Assembly (NCBI GenBank): GCA_022496185.1
Contig: WTXG01000547.1
Span: forward strand, 1-14,470
Direction: 5' to 3'
From: Multifurca ochricompacta
Lineage: Eukaryota; Basidiomycota; Agaricomycetes; Russulales; Russulaceae
Length of the DNA stretch: 14,470 nucleotides
Shown here: piece after piece, positions 1 to 8,179 of the stretch
Layout of the letters: every line of letters begins with the position of its first letter
Numbering within the stretch: the stretch's first letter is position 1
Notes under the pieces: model-generated
Database searches by the model: none
Told to the model about the DNA's origin: nothing
The model's input: only the letters and a program-made list of their open reading frames with translations
Program-made: the position numbers and the translations under genes

Positions 1-14
1 CACCGGACGTAACA
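1..14 (+). repeat. 3' end of an LTR cut off by the window edge
   Basis: The first 14 bases are identical to the last 14 bases of the solo LTR E (1651-1664) and end in the GTAACA terminus shared by this LTR family. The body of the LTR lies outside the window. It could be a solo LTR or the 5' LTR of an element whose interior begins at 15; I see no coding match after it that would decide. Confidence 0.7.
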
Positions 15-960
15 TCAGGGCCAGGGTGGTGAGGGAGAGGGCGTTTGCAGTGGTGGGAGGGGTGGGGCAGGGGTTGGAAGGCAAATATAGTGAGGAGGGG
101 GGGTGCCAAAGGTGTTGGACGTGTTCAGAAGACCTAGGGGAGCAAGGGGAGGCAGTTGGAGGGTGGGGGAGGGCACAGGGAGAGGGTGAAGCTCTGGGAG
201 CTCAGAGGAGGCAAAATCAACAAAGGGGGAGCTGGGGATGCTGTGGCAGCTGCCTCTACCAAGGCAGCGAAGTTAATGGTGTGCTGGCACCAGGGAAATC
301 ATAGGGGGGAGAGGCTGCTTGATCTGAAGGGTGGGACAGAGGGGAGCTGTTCTGGGACACTAGGGCACTTGTCAGTCACTGTCTGTTGTAAAAGAGACTG
401 TCCAAATGTTACAACTCACTGTCAACTGCCTGGACAGTGGGTTGTATGTGAGGGGAAGGGATTTGGAAGTGGGCAAGAGATGAGAGTGAGGGTGAAAGTG
501 CAGAGAGATGAAGCAAACAGCTCAATGACAAGGGGTGAGAAGCCTTCCACAAGGTGGGGCTAATCTCCTAGGCAATAAGGTACCAGATCACAAGTGGACA
601 GTCTGGAGCTGTCCATTCTATTCCTAAAGGGTTTATATACATAATTACAACCGGGACTTTGGTCTGTGCACTACTTTAGGGGAGGTTAACTTCGCTTTAA
701 CTCCCTACTGATCCACCAATGAGAATAGCCCCACTTTTGGGCTTAGAAATCCGCAGTCCACAGTCCGCAGTTTGTGGACTGCTGTTTAGGCATTGTGGGG
801 TTCTGTTAGTACTCTTCCCACAGGTCTCCAATTTGGCAGGAGTCCAGCCCTGGTCCGGACCGGCCCTTCTCTGGTCTTAATCTAGGGTTATCTTCATCTC
901 TGAGGGTTCTACAAGGTCTCTGGAGCATCTGGGGATTTCTGGGGGGTCAGGAGGTCTTCT
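15..960. other. Unassigned G-rich stretch, no supported gene
   Basis: Positions 15 to about 560 are strongly purine and G rich on the plus strand, with many runs of three or more G. The open frames there are low-complexity and look like no known protein. From 560 to 960 the composition is more balanced, with a TATA-like stretch near 628-640, a CCAAT-like motif near 716-721 and a hairpin at 753-782. It may be the degraded interior or LTR of another element, because everything around it is transposon. I cannot name it. Confidence 0.4.
753..782. repeat. 10-bp perfect hairpin
   Basis: The arm GCAGTCCACA (753-762) is the exact reverse complement of TGTGGACTGC (773-782), with a 10-base loop that itself repeats part of the arm (GTCCGCAG). 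It could be a terminal or subterminal structure of a small DNA transposon or a chance palindrome. No terminator role can be claimed. Confidence 0.5.
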
Positions 961-974
961 AGGGTGTCAGTTCA

Positions 975-1781
975 TGACAGGTTAGACTATCAGGACAAGT
1001 CAAGTCAAGGTGTCAAGGCAAGCCCCAGTGAGCCCCAGTCAAGATTCAAAGGCCCACAAAGCAAGAGGGCATGTGTTACAACCAGTGCCAAGCCTCCCTA
1101 CCTTTTTCCTCCTCCCTCATGAGAACCCATCCCTGCCACCTACTATGCACTTCCTGATCATGTCCCCGTCCTGGGATCCATCATGTGCCCTCCTCCCTTC
1201 CCCGTGACTGCCTTTGCCTCTGTTTACGAAGCTGTATTACTGTTTGGCCGTTTATCTCTTATCTGTTATCCTTATCTTTACGACCAGACACTTACTTAAT
1301 ACCCTATCAGAAGCTAGGCTTTACGCCCTTCGCTTTCATATATTTGGGCCCACCTGACTCCCGTTTCTTATCTTGTAGACGCCCACTCAATTACATATAT
1401 AAAGTCTGTCGTAGCTCCCCTGTAGACTCCAGACTTGACTTATTGAATACATCGGTGCTTGTCTTCTGGACTTCCCCTTGATCCCTTGAGCTCAGTTGTC
1501 TCAGCGCTTTTGGCACTCTTCCACTTAACGTTGTCCTAGGGTACAGCCCCTTTGACTTTGACTCGTTACACGTTAGACTCCAAGAAGCCTTATTGGTTTC
1601 TTACCTGAACCCTCCGTTACGCTGTCACACAAGTCATGTGGAACGTCCCGCACCGGACGTAACAGCATGTGCAAGAAGCAAGTCAAGGCAGTGGCAATAG
1701 GCCCTGCTGAAGATCTGGGGTGAGGCTTCCTAAGTTGCAGCTTAGGAAGTTCAAGAGGAATTCTGATGAAGAACTGTAGAC
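975..1781 (-). repeat. Leader (5' UTR) remnant of an A-like element, split by LTR E
   Basis: Positions about 975-1068 and 1670-1781, joined across solo LTR E, match the leader of element A (about 9307-9605) in the same orientation. Both carry repeated TCAAG motifs, then the shared stretches GGCAGTGGCAATA and CTTCCTAAGTTGCAGCTTAG. The remnant stops at 1781, where LTR B1 begins. In the sense of the element it reads on the minus strand. It is an older copy that received E and B1. The left limit is approximate because similarity fades into 900-975. Confidence 0.75.
1074..1664 (+). mobile_element. Solo LTR E, 591 bp, TSD GCATG
   Basis: This LTR begins TGTTACAACC and ends CCGGACGTAACA. It is flanked by the direct repeat GCATG at 1069-1073 and 1665-1669, and the flanks join into one leader sequence homologous to element A. 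A TATA box (TATATAAA, 1396-1403) sets the plus-strand orientation. The sequence is a diverged relative of the A LTR: the blocks around CAGACACTTACTTA, TTTGGGCCCAC and CTTATTGAATACATC are shared. It keeps many CpGs, including one in its GTAACA terminus, so it looks younger than the LTRs on the right of the window. It was probably left by LTR-LTR recombination. Confidence 0.93.
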
Positions 1782-1798
1782 TGTTGACACAGGATGTG

Positions 1799-2385
1799 TG
1801 TTATGTCTGGTGTGGGACGTTCTGCACGACGTGTGCGACAGTGTTGATCAGGGGTTTCAGATAAGAAGCCAATAAGACTTCTTGGAGTTCAAATGGACGA
1901 GTCAAAGTCAAAGGGGCTGTTCCCTATGACAATGTTAAGTGGAAAAGTACCCAAAGTACTGAGACAGACGAGTCAGAGGTTCCAAAGGGAAGTCCAGAAG
2001 ACAAACACCGATGTATTCAATAAGTCGAGTCTGAGGTCTACAAGGTAGCTACAGTGGACTTATATACGTAACCCAGCGGGCGTCTATGAGATAAGAGTAC
2101 GGAGTCAAGTGGGCCCAAATATCCGAAAGCAGAGGGCGTAAAGCCTGGCTTCTGATAGGGAACTAAGTAAGTGTCTGTTTGTAAGATAAGAAGATAACAG
2201 GATAAGAAGGGTAAGCATGAGCAAATAGTATGTATACAAGTCCAAACAACAGTCATGGGGATGGGAGCAGCGCATGTGAGGGGTCCAGGAGGGAGACGTA
2301 ATAAGGAAGTGTAACATCGGTGGGCAAGTGGGATCTCTGTTGGGGAGGGTAAAGAAAATAGGGCTGCTAGGCCCTGGTTGTAACA
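1799..2385 (-). repeat. 3' LTR of element A
   Basis: In the sense of the element this is the downstream LTR. It starts TGTTACAACC (complement of the 2385 end) and ends at 1799. It is about 98.5% identical to the 5' LTR outside gaps. The TATA box lies at 2059-2066 on the minus strand. The short inverted terminal motif TGTTA...TAACA is intact. Confidence 0.96.
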
Positions 2386-2399
2386 TCACCCTCCCTTCT
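2386..2399 (-). other. Polypurine tract next to the 3' LTR
   Basis: Read on the minus strand, the 14 bases AGAAGGGAGGGTGA lie directly before the 3' LTR. All but one are purines. In LTR retrotransposons such a tract resists RNase H and primes plus-strand DNA. Position and composition both fit. Confidence 0.85.
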
Positions 2400-2416
2400 G
2401 GCTCAAGCTGACCCAG

Positions 2417-3607
2417 CTAGAAACGCGCACCATCGTCATCCTGGACCAAGTCCACATAATCATCTGCCAGGTTCCGATCTTCTATGGTGTAAGTTTCATC
2501 TGCTGCGCATTGGTGTGTGTGCAGGAAACTGTATGGGCCATGTCGTCCACACTGGCGACACAGGTCGTAGATGGGGCAATTGAGTTCACAATGTCCTGTG
2601 TTGTGTTGCAAACATTTTCCACACCAGCCCGAGGGATTGACGATGGTGGGAGTGACACCCAGACATTGGAAAAATACAGAACCAGCTCCAATGCAGGTTA
2701 CTTCAGCAGTGACGACACCACTTGCGGTTGAGAGGACAATTCCAGCTGATGTGATACTTGCTGTCGCATCACCAGCAAGTTTCTCCATGGGGGTTTTCAT
2801 GCATACGCGGCATCTCAAACCAGTTTGGCAGCAGTTGTGGTGCCGCCCCTAATGATCGTGGGGGAAGGGGTCATGCGTAGGTGTCTGCGTACCTCTCGGC
2901 AATTGTCTGATATGCATCCCCTTTCTCCAGCCTTTTCCGAATCTCTGTCAACTCCTGCTCCACTTGGAACATTCCCCTCGTGAGCCTTGTCATTTGCTTT
3001 GCGTATTCTTTGTACTGGGTATTGAGTGTGGTGCAAAGCATAAGGGTTTTCCACAGTCTCATTACTTTGGCCTTGAGACGCAGAAGTCGCATGTCATTTA
3101 ACACCTCACAATTGCAAATGCTCAGGGATCGTCAGCCGCAAGGTGCCCCAACTGTTCGTCACTCATCGTGTGGTGAAGACAGCCGGTATACCATTCCTCC
3201 AAGTAAACCGGGGCTCCATAGACAGGCCCATCCTTTTTCATACACCCTGCAACATCCATCCCTCCGTTGGTGTAAAATATGTACTTAGCTATGACCTTTT
3301 CTCCATTGGCCATGGTGATCTCGAGGGGGAAGTACATAGAGGAGTTCGGGTTATTGACAAAGAAAGGGAACTCGGGTATTGTCATCTTGTTCCATGTCGA
3401 GGAGGTCATTGGGGTGGGGTTCTTCGGAATGAGTAAAGTCGTCATTGGGGTTAGGTGATTGGTTCTTGACTCATTCTTCAGCAGCTTCGTAATCAATAGG
3501 GGAGGAAGGACAAGTGGAGGGGTGAGCGGAAGGAAAAGCCTCTACAACCACAGTGGTGGTGGTGAAGGCATCGATGGCAGCGGAGCAGCGATGAAAGAGG
3601 AAGACAT
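2417..3607 (-). pseudogene. Third coding region after pol: coiled coil plus CCHC zinc knuckles
   Basis: This coding region starts about 72 bases after the end of pol (ATG at 3605-3607) and ends at TAG 2417-2419, 31 bases before the 3' LTR. Read through stops and frameshifts it shows, in order: a Ser/Pro-rich start; an acidic linker (about 3370-3542); a compact middle part (3122-3361) rich in aromatic residues and glycine, with MYFPLEITMANGEK; a charged helical stretch (2871-3104) that looks like a coiled coil; then two CX2CX4HX4C knuckles (2736-2777 and 2676-2717) and a further Cys/His-rich tail (about 2490-2630). TGA stops lie at 3471, 3122, 2871, 2769 and 2703. The long open frame at 2417-2818 is real only in its last half and misses both knuckles. 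I do not recognise the family. An RNA-binding accessory or nucleocapsid-like role is an inference from the knuckles. No envelope features are seen. Confidence 0.7.
2676..2777 (-). other. Two tandem CCHC zinc knuckles in the third coding region
   Basis: Knuckle 1 spans 2736-2777 and knuckle 2 spans 2676-2717. Both have exact CX2CX4HX4C spacing in the same frame that carries the coiled coil upstream. Each contains one in-frame TGA (2769-2771 and 2703-2705), consistent with a lost CGA arginine codon. Such knuckles normally bind single-stranded RNA or DNA in Gag nucleocapsids. Their presence outside gag is unusual for Ty3/gypsy. Confidence 0.75.
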
Positions 3608-3705
3608 ATCAGTTGTGGTTAGGACATTGCTGGTGAAGCATTGTTCTGGGGGAAAGAAATCAGGAGTTCGTCCTCCTTTTAATTGTTTCTGGGCGCTTGG
3701 GGATG

Positions 3706-3873
3706 TCATAAGTGGAACTCCGCAATCAGGTCCGGGGCAAAGGTATTCCCGGCTGGTTCCCACGAATTGTCAGAGTCTGGGAAACCCTTCCACTTGATCA
3801 GGTAATGCAGCTTGTGCCCTTGGCCTCAATAGGCAGAGTTTACAATCTGCTCCACTTCCCATTCTGCTTCTCC
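3706..3873 (-). pseudogene. Chromodomain at the C-terminus of integrase
   Basis: After the integrase the frame continues with EWEVEQIV, a TGA at 3826-3828, then HYLIKWKGFPDSDNSWEP and a closing helix ending EFH. The aromatic and acidic pattern (W in EWEVE, the WKG core, NSWEP) is that of a chromodomain. In chromoviruses this domain binds modified histone H3 tails and steers integration to heterochromatin. That fits the nested insertions in this window. A second TGA at 3706-3708 precedes the probable true stop. Confidence 0.93.
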
Positions 3874-5183
3874 ATTGACTAACTCTGGTGGGGGTCTTGG
3901 GAAGTTTTCCCCATGAATGGATGTTTCTTTATATGGTGTGAGAAGCTTGGTGTGGAAGACCGGGTGAATCTTCCATGTGGGAGGGAGATTGAGTTCGTAT
4001 GACACATCTGATAACTTCCTTGTGATTCTGAAGGGTCCATGATGTCGGGGTGCCAATTTAGCTGTGGGGTGTGACATGTGGATGTGCTTCCCTTCCAGCC
4101 AAACCTGTTCGTTGACTTGATAAGGTGTGAATTTCGAGGGTTTGTCCAATAGGGTCTGTTGCGCCTTCAGCAAGTTTTCATTGGCGGATTTCCAGATTTC
4201 GTCCCATTGGTCAAGATGCTGTGAGGTCGTGGGAACGTTCATAGGCTTATCGGTCCATGTGGTACGTGGCACCCAGCCCATGATAAGGGAGAATGGAGGG
4301 GTCTTTGTTGTGCCATTAGGCCAGGAGTTGTGTGCGAATTCTGCTGTTGCCAGCCAATCCGCCCAATCGTCCTGTCGTCCGTTACACCAGAATCAGAGGT
4401 ATTGCTCCAGCCACTGATTGGTGCGCTCTGACTGTCCATCTGTTTGGGGGTGGTAGGCTGTCGAGATGTTTTGCTTTATGTCCAGGGTTTTGCACAGTGC
4501 TCTGGCGAATGCTGAGGTGAAGCGCAGATCTCGGTCAGAGATGACCTTGTTTGGGAGGCCGTAATGCCGGTAGACGTGGTCGAGACAGAGTTTGGCTACC
4601 CCTTCAGCTGTGACAGATTCTTTGCATGGTATGAAGAGCGCTGCCTTGGAGTAGTCGTGGTCCGTGATGGTCAGAATGGAGTCAAAGCCTCTGGAGTTGG
4701 GTAGTTTGACTATAAAATCCATGGCAATTGTCTGGAATGGCAGAGAAGTGGTGGGAGTGATGGGGAATAGTGCCGGTGGGTGTGGGTGCGTATTCACTTT
4801 GTTGGCCTGGCAGTCTGCACATCCTTTCACATAATCTTCAACATCCTTTTTCATGTTTGGCCACCAGTAATCATGTTTGGCAAGAGCGTAAGTGTTGGCG
4901 ATGCCAGGGTGGCCAGCGGAGGGGAGGTCATGGTGAAAATGGATCACCCCCTCTTAATGTTGTCACCACCAGTGACAACAAGTTGGTCTCCATCTTTCCA
5001 CCAAAGGCCATTAACGTTTTTCAGATTATGTGCATCAGCCCACAAGTGACATAGTTCTGGGTTCATGTTCTGTGAGACTTGTGCCCACAGGTCCATATCA
5101 TGGAGGCTGACTACAGCTGTCTTTGCAAACACCTCTTCTGGGAGGATGGTTATGTTGTCATTGTCATCTTCCCCTGTATACAT
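3874..5183 (-). pseudogene. Integrase domain of pol
   Basis: Integrase joins the cDNA to the chromosome. The N-terminal HHCC zinc-binding part is visible (HH in IHFHHDLP, GHPG, then CADC, about 4808-4935). The catalytic core has all three acidic residues: D in AMDFIVKLP (4717-4719), D in ISDRD (4534-4536) and E in SERTNQ (4426-4428), with exactly 35 residues between the last two. Next come a TGA (4393-4395), the region QDDWADWL, and the GPY/F-like motif HHGPFRI (about 4030-4045). The segment 4944-5183 is a linker between RNase H and the HHCC part. One base appears to be missing in the run at 4947-4951. This is the best preserved part of the element. Confidence 0.95.
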
Positions 5184-5868
5184 GTCTGGTCTCCGTGACA
5201 GTGCATCTGCTTGTGCATTTTGACTTCCTGCAATGTGCTTTAGGGTGAAGTCATATTCCTCAAGTTCTAGGATTTATCATGCTACGTGTCAACTGATTTT
5301 GTGGGGTTCTTTCCAGTATAATAAATTGGAATGATTGGTATAGATGATGGTTTTGTGAGGATTCCCTGCAAGATATGGTCGCCAATGTTGCAATGCCTTG
5401 ACTATGGCTAAGAGTTCCCATCCCAAATGTCATAATTTCGCTCGGCGATGAAAAGGTTTCTGAGTAATATGCCACCGGGTGAAGTACTTGTAAACTGTCT
5501 CTTTGGTACAGTACTGCTCCATTTGTGAAGTGGGAGGCGTCCACTTCCAACTCAAAGGGGTGACCTAGGTCAGGTTGGGTGAGTACTGGCTCCGAGCCAA
5601 CTAGGTCTCTGATCTGCTCGAATGCTCGTTGTTGTTCGGCATTCCAGTGCCATGGCACATCCTTTTTTAAAAGGTCATTTAAGGGTCATGCAATGCCTGA
5701 AAACCCTTTGACGAAACGTCAGTAGAAGTTACAGAATCCAATAAAGGATCGGACATCTTTGACACAGGTTGGCATCAGCCATTCCCAGATTCCTTGTACC
5801 TTCACCGGGTCCATATGCACTCACCCTCCTTCCAGGATAACTCCTAGGTATTCGACGCTCTGCTGCTC
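5184..5868 (-). pseudogene. RNase H and connection region of pol
   Basis: This domain would remove the RNA strand of the RNA/DNA hybrid. Visible parts are the RT connection (around 5700-5868, FIGFCNFY and FVKGFSGIA), the first catalytic aspartate in ELEVDASH (about 5550), the glutamate segment ending ELLAIVKAL (about 5400-5440), and ADALSRRPDM near the end (5180-5215). The usual aspartate of the TDH motif has become asparagine (YTNHSN, codon AAT at 5334-5336), which should abolish catalysis. Stops lie at 5821, 5719, 5686, 5289, 5277 and 5274. Confidence 0.9.
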
Positions 5869-6570
5869 AAGGAACACTTTGCGGGTTTGAGGTACAGATC
5901 ATGTTCATGTATATTGAGCACCTGATGTACTTGCTCTCATGATGGTTTAAGTCGTCGGTGGTGGCAACCAGGATGTCATCCATGTAGATTACCACTTTGC
6001 CAGTAAGGATGAGGTCTCGAAAGATGTGATTCATCATGGATTGGAAGTCACTGGTGAGTTCGTAAGTCCAAAGAACATGACATTTGGTTTGAACAATCCT
6101 TGGTTTGTCTTAAATGCCGCTTTGCACTGGTCGCCTTCCTTGATCCTGATGTTGTTGTAACCCCAACATATGTCCATTTTTGAAAAGAGGGACTTATCCC
6201 TCATGGTGTCAATAAGTTCAGAAATGAGAGGCAGTGGATAGACGTTTTTTACAGTGTACATGTTGATCTTTCGGTAGTCCTGGACTGGTCGTAGCTTGCC
6301 GTCCTTCTTCTTGATGAAGAAGAAGGGTGAGGCGTATTGTGACTTGGATGGGCAAATGTATCCCTTGGCTAGGTGCTCCAGGAATTCAGTGAGTGCTACT
6401 TGCTCAGATTGGGACAATGGATAGATTTTGCAATCTATGGCTGCTGGTGTATTGGGGAGGAGGTCGATAGCGTGATCCCATGGTCGCTTTGGGGGAAAGC
6501 AATGTGACTCCTCCTCTGAGAATACCCTCCAATGTTGCTGATAAACACTTGGCACTACGTCCTGGTAAGT
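5869..6570 (-). pseudogene. Reverse transcriptase domain of pol
   Basis: The RT copies element RNA into DNA. The fingers and palm are clear: HAIDLLPNTP, PFFFIKKKDGKLRPVQDYR, then the palm aspartate in SKMDICWGYNN (about 6172-6174) and FFGLTNSP. The YMDD active site is at 5975-5986. The palm motif reads DICWGY where family members usually have arginine in place of Cys. TGT could come from CGT by CpG loss. Frameshifts near 6045, 5935 and 5870 break the thumb. Confidence 0.95.
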
Positions 6571-6571
6571 T

Positions 6572-7100
6572 TCTCAGCCTGCCCCTGCACTGCCTTCTGG
6601 GCTAATTCTGACACTTTAGTGACATAACAATGACCAGGGTTGTTTTCTTCTTCAGTACAGGTGGTCCTCACTACTGGATGCCTGATCGTATAATCGTAAC
6701 CCAGTGATGTGATAATGATTGGGTAGGATTCCTTGTCCATGGTTGCGTCAGCCCAGTTAACTTTTGGTTCAAAAGTGGCAAGCCATGGATATCCCAAAAT
6801 AAGATCTTCATCCCCTAGATCTGTAACTAAGAAGCGAATGACCTTTGTTATCTCTCCAACTTGGACGTTTAGATCCATGTAGTGGGTGATCTTTCCAGCA
6901 CAATTGGCTGTTCCATCAATGTTCCAGATGTTTTTTTCCTGGGAAGCGCCAGTCTTCCCAAACCCATCGTTTTAATTAGTCGTGGGTGAATGAAGTTATC
7001 AGTGGCTCCAGAGTCCACTAAAATGTCTTGATTGGCCGTCCTCTGTGTAGTTTCAAAATGGACTGGTATTTTTAATGACTTGAATCGACTAGCATACACA
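6572..7100 (-). pseudogene. Aspartic protease domain of pol
   Basis: The retroviral-type protease would process Gag and Pol. The active-site motif VDSGATDNF has the catalytic aspartate at 7013-7015. The second half shows DLILGYPWL and EPKVNW, the conserved strand and C-terminal features of the fold. A frameshift in the seven-base T run at 6931-6937 (A run in sense) separates the two halves, which otherwise join. A linker to the RT follows, with another one-base shift at about 6570. Confidence 0.92.
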
Positions 7101-7334
7101 GAGGTGACATGGAGTGCTCACGCCCAGGCCGATGGGTTTGAGCCTAACAAAAATCCTTTTTCACAAATGCCTTTTCTACCAAGATGGCGCGCACTTCCTC
7201 ACTTTCTTTCATCATGTTAGCCCATATATCCTGAGCTTTCTCCTCCTTTGTCCTCTTGTCTACAGCGGGTGGGTTATTTTGAGCAGGACTTTCTGTCATG
7301 ATGGTTGCTGTGGCAGCACGTGCCCCTTCTTGGG

Positions 7335-7376
7335 ACAATCCCGAGACATATGTCCTAGTGCTCTACAGCGAAAGCA
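7335..7376 (-). other. Gag CCHC zinc knuckle
   Basis: The residues CFRCRALGHMSRDC have exact CX2CX4HX4C spacing. This is the nucleocapsid knuckle near the end of Gag and binds element RNA. A TGA (7377-7379) lies directly before the first Cys codon. A one-base shift in the G run (plus-strand C run 7323-7326) follows it. Confidence 0.93.
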
Positions 7377-7582
7377 TCACCCCTCCTTCATTAGTGTCTG
7401 CCGTTCATCCTCCATAAGTGCTGCCCGAGCTCAGGCCCGGTCTGCAGAGGTATCCATAGCGTTTGGATCCCTCTGGGTATGCTGGGCAGGTTTTACTCCG
7501 AAGGCGGCCTTCCACTGGTCTTGGGTTTTTCCTTTCTTGGTGTCAACTCCAAACCGTGTCTGGAAGTCCAGATAATCTTGTT

Positions 7583-8179
7583 TGTTACAAACCCCATCCG
7601 TCCCGTCTTGTTTTCCTTTTTCCTCATCACGTGACTTGCTGTCGGGACATGTTTGTCCTCTTTGTTGACTGCACCGTGACCGGCTTTGTCCTTGTTTGTC
7701 CCTTATCTCTGACTCATGCTGTGCTTATCTATGACTCATACTTTACATCAGGATGCTTACGTATTTTCCCACCAGAATCGCGACTATACCAGATTCATCT
7801 ATGTATATTCCCATCTGGCCCACTTGACTCCATTCCCCCTTTGGCTACATTACAACTTTGTTGATACACGCCGAGTACGATACTCCGATTCAGACTCCAA
7901 TCTCTATTACGTATATAAGGCCTGCCTAGATAGCCTGTATGCCTTAGACTCGACTTCTTAATCGACTTGGTGCATTACCTTCTGGGTGATTCCTAAGACC
8001 CGACTCTTGGATCGTCTCAGTGCTTTTGGCACTTTCCGCTCACCAGTACTAAGGGATTAGCTCCTTGGTATTGACTCCTCACCCGAACTCCGTGCACTTG
8101 AAAGACAGTGTACACCTGACTTCGTAGTTTTCTACGCACTTATCACACGTCGTGATGAACGCCCGCATCAGGCGTTACA
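7583..8179 (+). mobile_element. Solo LTR D, 597 bp, inside gag of element A, TSD TTGTT
   Basis: It begins TGTTACAAACC and ends AGGCGTTACA, flanked by TTGTT at 7578-7582 and 8180-8184. A TATA box (TATATAAG, 7912-7919) sets plus orientation, opposite to its host. It shares short blocks with the A and E LTRs (TTAGACTCGACTT, TCAGTGCTTTTGGCAC) but is otherwise diverged, so it is a related subfamily. It retains many CpGs, so it is probably young. It interrupts gag between the capsid part and the zinc knuckle; removing it restores the reading frame exactly. The open frames inside it are not genes. Confidence 0.95.

Larger units (their letters stand above)
3679..7100 (-). pseudogene. pol: Pol polyprotein, decayed (PR-RT-RH-IN-chromodomain)
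   Basis: Pol would be a polyprotein of roughly 1,140 residues cut into protease, reverse transcriptase, RNase H and integrase for cytoplasmic reverse transcription and nuclear integration. The domains are in the normal Ty3/gypsy order, and the probable original stop is TAA at 3679-3681. The reading frame shifts near 6931-6937 (a run of seven A in the sense strand), 6570, 6045, 5930-5940, 5869, 5446, 5420 and 4947-4951. In each case the shift is what one lost base would give. In-frame TGA codons lie at 5821, 5719, 5686, 5289, 5277, 4393, 3826 and 3706, with one TAA at 5274. It joins gag near 7100 by another one-base shift, so I cannot tell whether gag and pol were one frame or linked by programmed frameshifting. 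Confidence 0.95.

Noticed and set aside
26..563. Two overlapping plus-strand open frames in the G-rich stretch
   Set aside because: They are Gly/Arg/Ser-rich low-complexity translations without domain features, in a region of transposon remnants.
1010..1481. Plus-strand open frames
   Set aside because: They lie in or across solo LTR E, and the same kind of translation appears from every A-type LTR.
2038..2389. Minus-strand open frames in the 3' LTR, with a counterpart at 10266-10553
   Set aside because: They are LTR sequence covering TATA box and terminus; no protein family.
2417..2818. The 133-codon minus-strand frame taken as one protein
   Set aside because: Only its last half belongs to the third coding region. 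In the first half the conserved frame is another one, which carries the coiled coil and both zinc knuckles.
6931..6937. Programmed frameshift site within the protease
   Set aside because: A run of seven A allows slippage, but the shift lies inside the protease domain and other one-base losses occur all along pol, so mutation or assembly error is simpler.
7463..7961. Plus-strand open frames opposite gag
   Set aside because: They fall inside solo LTR D and its flank and look like translated LTR.
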